In this document: in pieces, positions 34,824-43,373 of the stretch
Position numbering within the stretch: position 1 is the first letter of the stretch
How the letters are laid out: each line of letters opens with the position of its first letter
Source of the DNA: Poriferisodalis sp965231925
GTDB taxonomy: Bacteria; Actinomycetota; Acidimicrobiia; Acidimicrobiales; Poriferisodalaceae
Reading direction: 5' to 3'
NCBI GenBank assembly: GCA_965231925.1
Contig: OZ246894.1
Coordinates: forward strand, 434,001 to 498,000
Length of the DNA stretch: 64,000 bases
Translations under genes and position numbers: made by a program
The notes under the pieces: generated by a model
Database searches by the model: none
What the model saw: the letters and a program-made list of their open reading frames with translations, nothing else
What the model was told of the DNA's origin: nothing

Positions 34824-36266
34824 CTACATGAAGAGGCGGTACGGGAATTCTTTTCGTGGTAGGTCGGGCACATTGGCGATGATGCGAGCCAAACGCTGCG
34901 AATAGCTGATTGTGACCGGCTCATGGTTGTAGAGCGCATCATTGTTCCAGTCCATCTTGGTGAGTGCCAGGATTTCGCTGGCGATGAGTTCCAATGGTCC
35001 CTCGCCCATGTGTCTGGTAAGCAGCAGCGGCGAGGGGATGCTCTTGCCGCCTTGGAAGAAGTGCTGGCCATTCAGAGCCGCTGATGGAGTGTCGCCGGCT
35101 GCCCACAGCAGCGCCGTAGTACCCGACATCGGGATCATTGTTCCACGGTGTACCGGATACCTGTCAGGTATGCCCTTCGTGGCACCGGACGGGTTTTGCA
35201 GGATGCGGACGCCTCGCCAGACAGTGTTGGCCGTGACCTCGATGCACTCGATCTCGTCGAGGGCGCTGAGTGCGTCAGAGACTCCTGCTAGCTCCTGATC
35301 CCTGAACGGTGTGGTCTTGTGGATCACGACGCGCTGCGGAACGCCGCCTCCGTTTCGGCTCTGATACAGCCGCAGGCTCCGGGCCAACACTGAGCGCATG
35401 TCGTCGCGGCTGAGATAGGGGTTTCGCCTTGCTTCGGTGCTGTCCTCGATGGGGTCTTGTGCGTCGTAAGCGACGAACTGCATACCTCCGCCGTCGGAGT
35501 CGAACATTTGTGAGCAGCAGGTCACGAATCGCGCGTCGCTCGGGTGGCCGCGCAGGGCATACGCGAGGCCGATGTAGGCGCTGTTCGCTGGCACCCCCGA
35601 GAGCCGCGCGAGACGCCACGGCGTTCCGCCGGCTTTCGCGTACAGGGCGATCGCGAGCCTCCACGAGATGGATGCGATATAGCCGAAGTTCAGCGCATTG
35701 TCGTTGATCACTTGAGTCGGCAGCCCGAGTTCTGCGCCGATCGCCTTTATCTCGTCGTGCGCGTCGAAGCCTTCCGCTCTGAGCCCGGGCACCCAGCACT
35801 CCGGCAGATGCACGACTGCGACGTCAAACTCACTTCGGACAAGAGCCAGCTGTCGAAGAGCCTCGGAGATCACATTGCGGACGCGACGGGTGGGTGGTCC
35901 CTCACCCAGATCTTCCAGCCGTTCGGGGAGGGGCAGATGCGCGCTCTGCGCGGCCGGAGCAAGCGGCAGGCCAAAAAGGTCCTTGAATCCGGGATAGTCC
36001 GGCACATAGGCAGCGCGGTCCCGCGCCCGGTGTGATGCAACGATGTTGTTGAGCAGCCGCCGGAGGCTGTCCCGATTTGATTCAGGGCCGACCGTCGCAA
36101 GGCGAATGCAGCTCGCATGAGACAGAGTGCTGTAACCGCTGAATTTCGTCAGCCCCCGCAGAGGATTCGTGTCGACATGCGAATCGTCCGTCGCCGAGAA
36201 CGCCAACAGAGGCTCATTCAGTGCGGAGAATGGAGGAAGCCTGCCGGGCAGGCTCGTTTGGCTCAT
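34824..36266 (-). CDS. Short prokaryotic Argonaute (MID-PIWI), SPARSA type
   Basis: 480 residues from ATG 36266, which overlaps the stop of the SIR2-APAZ gene (ATGA), fixing the start. Short pAgo hallmarks: N-terminal 'ALNEPLLAFSATDDSHVDTN' and 'PLRGLTKFSGYS', MID region 'DVAVVHLPECWVPGL' and 'LGLPTQVINDNALNFGYIAS', then PIWI 'IGLAYALRGHPSDARFVTCC' and the C-terminal 'LLLTRHMGEGPLELIASEIL'. No N or PAZ domain. Short pAgos lack a working catalytic tetrad and bind guide RNA and target DNA to activate the partner effector. A longer open frame upstream to 36569 is only readthrough into the partner gene. Confidence 0.92.
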   Translation of the reverse strand: MSQTSLPGRLPPFSALNEPLLAFSATDDSHVDTNPLRGLTKFSGYSTLSHASCIRLATVGPESNRDSLRRLLNNIVASHRARDRAAYVPDYPGFKDLFGLPLAPAAQSAHLPLPERLEDLGEGPPTRRVRNVISEALRQLALVRSEFDVAVVHLPECWVPGLRAEGFDAHDEIKAIGAELGLPTQVINDNALNFGYIASISWRLAIALYAKAGGTPWRLARLSGVPANSAYIGLAYALRGHPSDARFVTCCSQMFDSDGGGMQFVAYDAQDPIEDSTEARRNPYLSRDDMRSVLARSLRLYQSRNGGGVPQRVVIHKTTPFRDQELAGVSDALSALDEIECIEVTANTVWRGVRILQNPSGATKGIPDRYPVHRGTMIPMSGTTALLWAAGDTPSAALNGQHFFQGGKSIPSPLLLTRHMGEGPLELIASEILALTKMDWNNDALYNHEPVTISYSQRLARIIANVPDLPRKEFPYRLFM

Positions 36267-38134
36267 GCGGTGCCCGCTTGGACATGGGAATTGCTGTCGC
36301 TCCATCCCGACACTCCCGAAATGCGAAATGTCGCATTGACGCCGTCGCCTTCGAAGAAATGGGCGCTGAGTACTGCGTCTTTGTGTGGTACCTGGTACGG
36401 CGCGATGAGCATGCTCCACGCTGCGATGAGCTGATTCCATTGCGTGTTGTATCGCTGAGCCCACCGTTCTCGGCGCCAATCTGCGGCAGCGGACTGGACC
36501 TGAGGTGAGAAACCACGACTTCGGCCAGCATCTCCTCCGCCGTCTCGGGCAGGCGAGGTGTCTTCGCAATCCGGTAGGTCGACCCAGGTGCGGGGCTCAA
36601 AAGCCAACCACCACCGTCCGTCGTGCTGCTCGATGCGAATCTGCACGAATTCGGTGAACGCACAACCGAGTTGGGGCACTGTACCCGTCAGCGGAGCGGC
36701 GTAGGCATTTTGCAGCGGCTGCAGCAGCCTGCGCCTCGCTTGCGCGATGTCCCTGCGCATTTCGCTGTTGGGCGGTTGCACGATAAGCCGGTGTCCCCGG
36801 TTACGAAGTTGAGCGGCTAGCGGCCGCCGTCGGGTGATCGCTCTCGCCAAGGCGTCGTAGATCAACCCCCTGTGCGTGGAATTTGCACCTGGGTCAAGCT
36901 GAGCCGTGCCAATCAGCCGTCCGCCGACAGGAGCGAATGCCCTCTTGATGTCGTCATCCGCGCCGAAAGCGAGTACATGTCGTCCCGCCGATGTGACTGT
37001 CGCCCAAGTCTCCGCTTGCTTGACCAACTCCCGAGCCTCTGCGGAGGTCAGCGGTTCATCGACGACGACTTCTCGCGCTTCGTTCGGCAGCTCGAGCACT
37101 TCAAGCGCCGAACAGCGGACGACTGGGAATGTTGTTCCGTTCGATATCGGCACAGACACTGGTGTGACGAGCGGTCTCGGCCTAAGTGCGAGGACATGTT
37201 CGCGTAGCGGTCCGTCGAGGCCGACCGCATGTTCGATTTGGGCGGCAAGCTCGTCGAAGTTCTCGACTGTGACGAACCCGGTCTCGATGCCGGCATGTTC
37301 TGCCCGATCCAACAGCGATGTAACCCTCGGAAGAGTCTCAGCGCCCGGCCGAACTGCCCACCACAGTCCCGCAGGCAACGCACCATCAGCGCCGATGGCC
37401 TCGTCGAGGACATCCATGACGGAGTCGTCGCGCCCGCTGTAGCCCGCGACCAATAGCCCGAATTGACCCAGCACGCGTGCCATCAAGCGACGGAGTCGCT
37501 CATCCTGGCTTCGCAGCTCCTCTTCTGTGTTCATCAACCGCTCGGACTGATAATCGCCGTGCAGCTTGACAAGCAACGGCCACGCACTCTCAGAAACGCA
37601 ACGTTCTGCTCGATCGACCGTGTCGAGCGCACCGACAGTCAAAGGCGACCGCCTGTCAGGGGACACAAGCTCATCAGTCGGTACTGTCGCGCGCTCGACG
37701 AGATCGTCAAAATTCGTCGTCAAGACGCAGCGAGTCCGCCCCGAGGAGATCAGCGCTCCGAGAATTCGGTGGGCAAACGACGGTGTCGCTTGCCTAATGA
37801 CGTCTTCGATGAAGGCACGTCGGTCCCGAGCGCGGGGATAGGCCGCCTCGAACGCAACGGCGTATTCGCTCGGATGACCGGTCGGAGGAAAGCCGTTCGT
37901 GTCGTCAAAGTGTGAGTTGACGCGCTCCAACCACAGTGGGTCACCTAGGTCGACCTCTCGGGGCGAGGTGTTTGTCGCAGCGCAATAGAGCCCCTTCTTG
38001 AATTCACCGATCAAGTCCCAACCAGTCGGCACACCCGCCGCTGCAGATGCCCCAGCGCCGAGAAGCCAAGCCAACCCGGGAGCACGCTGAGCAAACAAGC
38101 GAGCAAATTCATCGACTGGAACGTTGCTAACCAC
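36263..38134 (-). CDS. SIR2-APAZ effector of short Argonaute system
   Basis: 623 residues from GTG 38134, preceded by a GCAGGTG ribosome site; an upstream start at 38221 would add 29 unlikely residues. The SIR2 NADase domain (1 to about 290) shows 'LLGAGASAAAGVPTGWDLI' (residues 24-42), 'LTTNFDDLVERA' (Asn141) and 'LVKLHGDYQSERL' (His192). The APAZ domain fills the second half ('VSVPISNGTTFPVVRCSALE' onward) and replaces the N-PAZ part of long Argonautes. Known SPARSA systems degrade NAD+ when the complex senses invading plasmid or phage DNA, killing the cell. Operon of two genes, effector first, both intact here. Confidence 0.92.
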   Translation of the reverse strand: MVSNVPVDEFARLFAQRAPGLAWLLGAGASAAAGVPTGWDLIGEFKKGLYCAATNTSPREVDLGDPLWLERVNSHFDDTNGFPPTGHPSEYAVAFEAAYPRARDRRAFIEDVIRQATPSFAHRILGALISSGRTRCVLTTNFDDLVERATVPTDELVSPDRRSPLTVGALDTVDRAERCVSESAWPLLVKLHGDYQSERLMNTEEELRSQDERLRRLMARVLGQFGLLVAGYSGRDDSVMDVLDEAIGADGALPAGLWWAVRPGAETLPRVTSLLDRAEHAGIETGFVTVENFDELAAQIEHAVGLDGPLREHVLALRPRPLVTPVSVPISNGTTFPVVRCSALEVLELPNEAREVVVDEPLTSAEARELVKQAETWATVTSAGRHVLAFGADDDIKRAFAPVGGRLIGTAQLDPGANSTHRGLIYDALARAITRRRPLAAQLRNRGHRLIVQPPNSEMRRDIAQARRRLLQPLQNAYAAPLTGTVPQLGCAFTEFVQIRIEQHDGRWWLAFEPRTWVDLPDCEDTSPARDGGGDAGRSRGFSPQVQSAAADWRRERWAQRYNTQWNQLIAAWSMLIAPYQVPHKDAVLSAHFFEGDGVNATFRISGVSGWSDSNSHVQAGTA

Positions 38135-38547
38135 GATGACACCTGCGGTGCGTCCACACAGCATCCGCGAAGCTGTCTCGGCGGTGCCTCTCGGCGTTGC
38201 GCGCACGCGCTTGTCCCTCATCTGCCAAGAAGTCAGATGTTCCGGTCCGACGAAGCGTCTCGACGGTCATCGTGCCAGCCGCCGTTCAAGTCACAAGTGT
38301 GTGGTTTGGGGCAGCAACTATACCGACTGAGCGTTTGTCCAGCTACTCCTTTCTGGCTCCGTTTAGCGGTCCACCACCGGTGCCCGCTCGCGCAGCCCTG
38401 GTCGGGAGGTACACCGCGCCTGCACACGACGGGGGGCGGCGAGTCCTCGGCAGGGGGCCGGTGGGTGGTCTACGTTGCCCGACGCACATGTGCCACAGGA
38501 CCTCGAATCGCTGATTCGAGGCGTTGATCAATGTCTCAAGGATCGTG
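38135..38547. promoter_or_regulatory. Divergent intergenic region, SPARSA/helicase
   Basis: 412 bases between the divergent SIR2-APAZ and helicase genes, so promoters of both should be here. TATAGT near 38322 (minus strand) is a candidate -10 far upstream of SIR2-APAZ. AAGGA at 38538-38542, 5 bases before ATG 38548, is the helicase ribosome site and decides its start. No gene seen. Confidence 0.4.
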
Positions 38548-40054
38548 ATGACGCAACTGCCTCTTCGCCACCTCTCCATTCGTGTTCCCTGGCACGACGC
38601 CGGCTGGAACGGCACGGTCTGCGGTGACCCTGGGAACAACGCTTCTTGCTTGAGGCTTGTGAACATCCATGAGCGCCGCGATGACAGTGTCGAGATCCAG
38701 CTTCGCGGTCGGTGCCTGGACGAACTCGAGCGCCGCCAGCAACCACCGTGCGTCGCTGAGCGGGCAGCGTTCATGGCAGACTTTCCCATTTCGCGAACGG
38801 TTCAGCACCCTTACTTCGAGACGTCGTCTGCGCACAAGCACTATCTGCCGACCCGAGTCGAGATTCCACCCTTCAGCGCTGAAGCGGTGCCGTTCCGCTG
38901 GATGCGGCGCGGGGATGCCGGAAACATCGCAGAAGAGTTCGACATTGTCTTCCATGACGAAGCTGAAGATGCAGCTCGCGAGGCAATGAAGTTCGATTCG
39001 GCGTGGGTTCAGAACATCGACAATCAGTCGCGGATGCTCGATGCATTCTTCTCAGCAATCGAGCCGAACCGCTCGCTTGCGTTCTTCTATTCGAAGGAGG
39101 TTCCCCACACCGAGCAGCGGGGCCGAGTGCTCATTGGAGTCGGCTGGGTCACTGGCTGTGGACAAGGGATCGAGTACGACTACGAGCCCGGTGCCGACTG
39201 TCCGACTCGGTCGATGATCTGGGAGCGGATCATCCATCACTCGATCCGCCGAGGTACATCGGCGGGCGGCTTCTTGCTTCCGTATCACGTGGCGCTTGAG
39301 CGCGCAGCCGAAGATCCTGGGTTCGACCCAGAAGATGTAGTCGTTTTCGCTCCCGACGAAGCCTTTGAGCAGTTCTCGTATACCTCAGAGCACGTCTCGC
39401 ATGATCAAGCGATCGCCTCCCTCCTCGCCATCATTGAGGGGCTTCGACGGGCAGAGACGTCGCTTGATGCCAGCTATTCCAAAGAGATCCGCTGGGCTCA
39501 GGAGCGACTCGGCGAACTGTGGAAGCAACGCGGCGCGTTTCCAGGGCTCGGATCGGCCCTCACAGCGTTCGGGATCGATCACGGGCACCTTCTGGCGTAT
39601 CAGATTGCGGAAGAGCTAGGGGAGTCCGAGGATCCTTGGCCTGCCGTTCAGGCAGCACTCGAAGACCCAACATCGCTCGGGCCCGCATGGAAAGGCCGCG
39701 TCGGCCCGACGACGGCCAAGAAGCTCGCGAGGCTGCCTGAAGAGCGGCGCGCGCTCTTGCACCTGCTCGCTCGCTTTGATCTCACTCAAGAACAGGCAAC
39801 CCGCTTCTATGTTCTCGAAGAACGCAAGAGGGCTGGAATCTCGCTTGAGGACGCCGACTTTGTGGAGAATCCGTACTTGCTGTACGAAGCAGATCGCTCT
39901 AGCGCGACACCGATTTCGGTGACCGTCGTTGATCGCGGCTCGTACCCACCTGTCGGCGCTACAGCGGGCCAGCCGATACCGAGTCCGTCGGTCATGACTG
40001 AGCCTCAGGATGCGCGGCGAGTGCGCGCACTCATGGTCTCCGTGCTCGAAGGAG
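38548..40054 (+). pseudogene. RecD/PIF1-like helicase-nuclease gene, 5' segment
   Basis: First of three segments of a helicase gene broken by two insertion sequences. Starts at ATG 38548 ('MTQLPLRHLSIRVPWHDAGW'). It encodes a family-specific N-terminal domain and a helix-hairpin-helix-rich part ('GAFPGLGSALTAFGIDHGH', 'WKGRVGPTTAKKLARLPEE', 'LLARFDLTQEQATRFYVLEE') like RecD2. Interrupted within 'VSVLEG' by IS30 copy 2. Excision with one GAG duplication joins it to 41114 in frame; the restored product is 1255 residues. Confidence 0.85.
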
Positions 40055-41110
40055 GGCAAGCTCTATCGGTGGTTGCGAGTGAGTTGAGTGTAGATGTCGG
40101 CGGCTGATTGCCAGTTGTGGAGTCGGCGGGGCATCCAGTTGAGGTTGTCCTCGATGACTGACAGTCGCAGCGGACTGAGGTTCAGCGGTGTGCCTTTGGG
40201 CAGCCAGCGTCGCAGCAGCCCGTTGGTCTGCTCGTTGGTGCCGCGCTGCCATGGGCTGTGGGGGTCGCAGAAGAACACCTCGATGCCGAGCGCGGTTTCG
40301 ATGTCGGCCCAGCGGGCCATCTCGCGGCCTTGGTCCCAGGTGAGGCTGCGCACCAGATGGGCGGGCTGGCGGGCCAACGCGGCGGTGACCGCGGCGGCGA
40401 CGTTGGGCGCTGTGTAGCCGTGGGGCAATGCGACGACCAGCGTGTGGCGGCTGACGCGCTCCACCAGGGTGGCCGCGGCGCTGCGGTTGGCTGCCCCGAT
40501 GATCAGGTCGCCTTCCCAGTGGCCCGCCTCGTCTCGGTCTTCGGCGGCTGGGGGCCGCTCGCTCAAAGGCCGATAATCCCCCAGCGGGCTGGCTTTTTCG
40601 CGGTGGCGGCTGCGCGGACGGCGACGCCGGCGGCCCCTCGGCAGGTCTTTCCACGCGTCGGCGCCGAGCCCGCAGCCGCTGTACGCGGCCCGGTAGATCG
40701 TCTCCGCGCATACCCGCTGTCCCTCGCCGGCGAGATCGGCGCTGATCGCCTGCGGCGACCAGCGCTGGTTCATCCTGCGCTTCACCTGGGCGGCCAGCAC
40801 CGGGTCCGCTTCGAGCTTGCATGCCCGGGGCCGCCGCGCCTGGCGGCTCGCGTCAGCGGTCGCTGACGCCGCGTCGTACACGGCCTTGGGGCCGCCGCAG
40901 CGGCCCAGCTCGCGATAGACCGTCGCCGGGTGCCGGCCCAGCACCACCGCGATGTCCTCAGCGGTCGCTCCCGCCGATCTCATCGCCTCAATCCGGGCGC
41001 GCTCGAACGCGCTCAGCCTCGCTGCCATACTGGACACCTCCACTGGTGGTTGCTGTGTTGAACAACCGGTCATCATGACCGATCACTCGCAACCACCGGT
41101 GGAGTCCGCC
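40055..41110 (-). mobile_element. IS30-family insertion sequence, copy 2
   Basis: Same 1056-bp element as at 25363-26418, opposite orientation. Ends GGCAAGCTCTATCGGTGG... (left) and complement of GGCGGACTCCACCGGTGG... (right). GAG is duplicated at 40052-40054 and 41111-41113. It interrupts the helicase gene. Confidence 0.95.
40063..41028 (-). CDS. IS30-family transposase (second copy)
   Basis: 321 residues from ATG 41028. Identical to the copy at 25445-26410 apart from Glu instead of Val in 'GATAEDIAVVLGRHP', with all DDE residues present. The near identity of two copies in one window points to recent transposition in this genome. Confidence 0.95.
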   Translation of the reverse strand: MAARLSAFERARIEAMRSAGATAEDIAVVLGRHPATVYRELGRCGGPKAVYDAASATADASRQARRPRACKLEADPVLAAQVKRRMNQRWSPQAISADLAGEGQRVCAETIYRAAYSGCGLGADAWKDLPRGRRRRRPRSRHREKASPLGDYRPLSERPPAAEDRDEAGHWEGDLIIGAANRSAAATLVERVSRHTLVVALPHGYTAPNVAAAVTAALARQPAHLVRSLTWDQGREMARWADIETALGIEVFFCDPHSPWQRGTNEQTNGLLRRWLPKGTPLNLSPLRLSVIEDNLNWMPRRLHNWQSAADIYTQLTRNHR

Positions 41111-41113
41111 GAG

Positions 41114-41423
41114 CCACAGATCTCGGTCACACGCTGATGCCGCAGGACCGCGTGGTCACAGCTGTGCGAGACATGCCCTTGGAGCCGTCGTGTCCCATCG
41201 ACGGAGATCTGCTGGAAGTCATCGCTGATGAATTGGCGCCTGCGATCCGTCCTGCGAAGCTCCTTGACGGAGCGCCTGGATTCCAGCTTGACCGCCTCTC
41301 AAGGGCGGGACGTCGAATAAGCAATGAGGTCCGAAAGCGCAGCGGAGCTGCGAAACGCCATGTCGTGAACGCCGACTGGGAGAGACTTCTCGTCGACCTG
41401 CTCGAAGACGAACCCAAGTCTGG
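41114..41423 (+). pseudogene. RecD/PIF1-like helicase-nuclease gene, middle segment
   Basis: A 310-base piece of the interrupted helicase, read in the frame '...TDLGHTLMPQDRVVTAVRD', 'LLEVIADELAPAIRPAKLLD' and 'NADWERLLVDLLEDEPKSG'. It lies between IS30 copy 2 and the IS1634 element, after GAG and ending with TCTGG (41419-41423). The helicase motor motifs start only after the second insertion. Confidence 0.85.
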
Positions 41424-43368
41424 CCCGAATTTGGCGCGGGTTTTGCGTTTGTGCAGGTCAGCGGGGCGCGGCGGGTGAGTGTTTCCACTGCATCGTCTCG
41501 GGGGCGGTGTGTCAGCCGATGCGGGCTTTGTCCCGGTGGCGGGTGGGGGTGCGGGTGGCGGCGAGGATCGCTGTCTGCAATGCGCTGCGGCGGGTGGTGA
41601 GGGTGATCGGTTTGTGGTCTGCGTGGAGGCGGACTTCGCGTATGCGGTCGAGCTCTCGCAGGGCGCGGGCGGCGGTGAGGTGCTGGCCGTCCAGGTCGGG
41701 GTCTGCGATGTCGGCGGCTTGCAGGTCGCGTGTGATGAGTGTCTCGGCGACGGCGGCGTGGACGCACACTGCGATGTGGCCGCGGACGCGTTGTTCGGTC
41801 CAGTGCCGGATCGGCCGCAGCCGCCCGAAGTCGGTGAGGGTGCGGAAGCGGGCTTCGACGTCGGCGAGCTGCCGGTAGGCGGACACCACGCGCTCGGCGG
41901 TCGCCTGGTCGGCGGTGAGGCTGGTGGTGAGCACGTAGCGGCCCGCGAGCAGCTTTTCGTAGGCGTGGGCGTCGGGGTCGTAGTGATAGGCGAACCGGCC
42001 TTCGCCGATGTCGAGGTCGAACAGACGCGACACGCCGCTTGGGCCGACGATGCGCTGCGCGGCGCGTCCGATCTCCGCGGGATCGACGAGCCGCCCGGCG
42101 CGGACGCGTTCTTCGAGGGCGAGCAGCGCGGTTTCTGTTCGGGCGAGGGGCTCGGCGGTTCGTTTGGTGTCGCGTCGCATGCGTGCGTCGGACTCGACGA
42201 TCACCGCGCGGGTGCCGTCAGCCAGGGTCGCTTCGGCGGCGCGGCACCTCAAGCCCGCCACATCGGCCCATTCGGTGGTGTCGTCGATGGTTTCGAGGGC
42301 CTCTTGGCAGGCTTTGTCTCGGTGCAGGCGGGTGGCGAGCACGTGGTCGCAGCCGGCTTCGGCGACCGCTGCGACGTTGCCGGCGGAGATCAGGCCCCTG
42401 TCGGCGACCACGCAGATCCGTCCGACAGCGAAGCGTTCGGTCAGGTCCGCGAGCACGCCGGGAAGCGTCGACGCGTCCGCTGTGTTGCCGGCGAACACAT
42501 GATGCGCGATCGGGATCCCGTCGCCGGTGCACAGCAGCCCGATCACCACCTGTGGCCGGTCGCCGCGATGGTCACGCGAATAGCCGAACTGCTTCGACTC
42601 GAACCGGTCCGAGAGGCTCGTAGCTCCCTCCAGATAGGTCGAGGTCAAGTCGTAGCAGACGAACCTCAGGTCCATGCTGGTCAGGTCGCACAGCCGTGCG
42701 AACAAGAACTCCTCGGTGCCCTCCTTGAGATCCGCGACGATGTCCAGAGCCCGGCAGTACTGCCACGGCGACGGCGCCGCCCAGCCCTCGGGCATCACCA
42801 CATCGGCTCGGGCCCACTCGCCCAGACGCCGTTTCGAGCACGGCGCCACCAGACGGTTCGCGGCCATCGCGAACACCGCGTCGCCGAACCGGTCCGCGTC
42901 GCGCTCCGCGCCCGCAGCCGCGAACCAGCCGTCCAGGCCCAGACGCCCCCACACAGCCGCGGCGCACGCCACGCCGCCCACCGCAGGCGCCCCCTCCGCC
43001 GAGAGCTCGCACACATCGACGCGTTCGGCCTCTTCGGCCTCGAGATGCTTCGCCAGCGCAGCGACGATGCGGTCCAGCCGGCCCGAGCGGCGCAAAGCCG
43101 TGACCTCGCCGAGGCGCAGCAGCGTCCGATGACGAGTCTTCGCGCCGTCGCGCACCGATTCCACCAACGACAGGTACTCGTACGTCTTGTCGCCCCTCCG
43201 ACGCCGCGTGGTCTTCACGAACATGCCCAAACGATAGCAAGCCAACGCCGTCGCAGACGGCAATGTGTCGCCCCTACATTTCCGTCACGAAACACCCCCG
43301 CAGGACACAAAACCGCAGGTCACAGACCTGACACCCACAAAAAACCGCCTCACCGCGCCAAATTCGGG
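41424..43368 (-). mobile_element. IS1634-family insertion sequence
   Basis: Perfect 16-bp terminal repeats CCCGAATTTGGCGCGG (41424-41439, inverted at 43353-43368). Duplication TCTGG at 41419-41423 and 43369-43373. One intact transposase on the minus strand. It is the second insertion in the helicase gene; precise removal restores 'EDEPKSG-DAEVRARVEKI' in frame. Confidence 0.95.
41512..43224 (-). CDS. IS1634-family transposase
   Basis: 570 residues from ATG 43224 ('MFVKTTRRRRGDKTYEYLSL'); the frame opens at a TTG 13 codons earlier. DDE landmarks: 'RFVCYDLTSTYLEG', 'RICVVADRGLISAGNVAAV' and 'RQLADVEARFRTLTDFGRLR', with the long insertion and the C-terminal 'RVRGHIAVCVHAAVAETLI' typical of IS1634. 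Complete and uninterrupted. Confidence 0.93.
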   Translation of the reverse strand: MFVKTTRRRRGDKTYEYLSLVESVRDGAKTRHRTLLRLGEVTALRRSGRLDRIVAALAKHLEAEEAERVDVCELSAEGAPAVGGVACAAAVWGRLGLDGWFAAAGAERDADRFGDAVFAMAANRLVAPCSKRRLGEWARADVVMPEGWAAPSPWQYCRALDIVADLKEGTEEFLFARLCDLTSMDLRFVCYDLTSTYLEGATSLSDRFESKQFGYSRDHRGDRPQVVIGLLCTGDGIPIAHHVFAGNTADASTLPGVLADLTERFAVGRICVVADRGLISAGNVAAVAEAGCDHVLATRLHRDKACQEALETIDDTTEWADVAGLRCRAAEATLADGTRAVIVESDARMRRDTKRTAEPLARTETALLALEERVRAGRLVDPAEIGRAAQRIVGPSGVSRLFDLDIGEGRFAYHYDPDAHAYEKLLAGRYVLTTSLTADQATAERVVSAYRQLADVEARFRTLTDFGRLRPIRHWTEQRVRGHIAVCVHAAVAETLITRDLQAADIADPDLDGQHLTAARALRELDRIREVRLHADHKPITLTTRRSALQTAILAATRTPTRHRDKARIG

Positions 43369-43373
43369 TCTGG

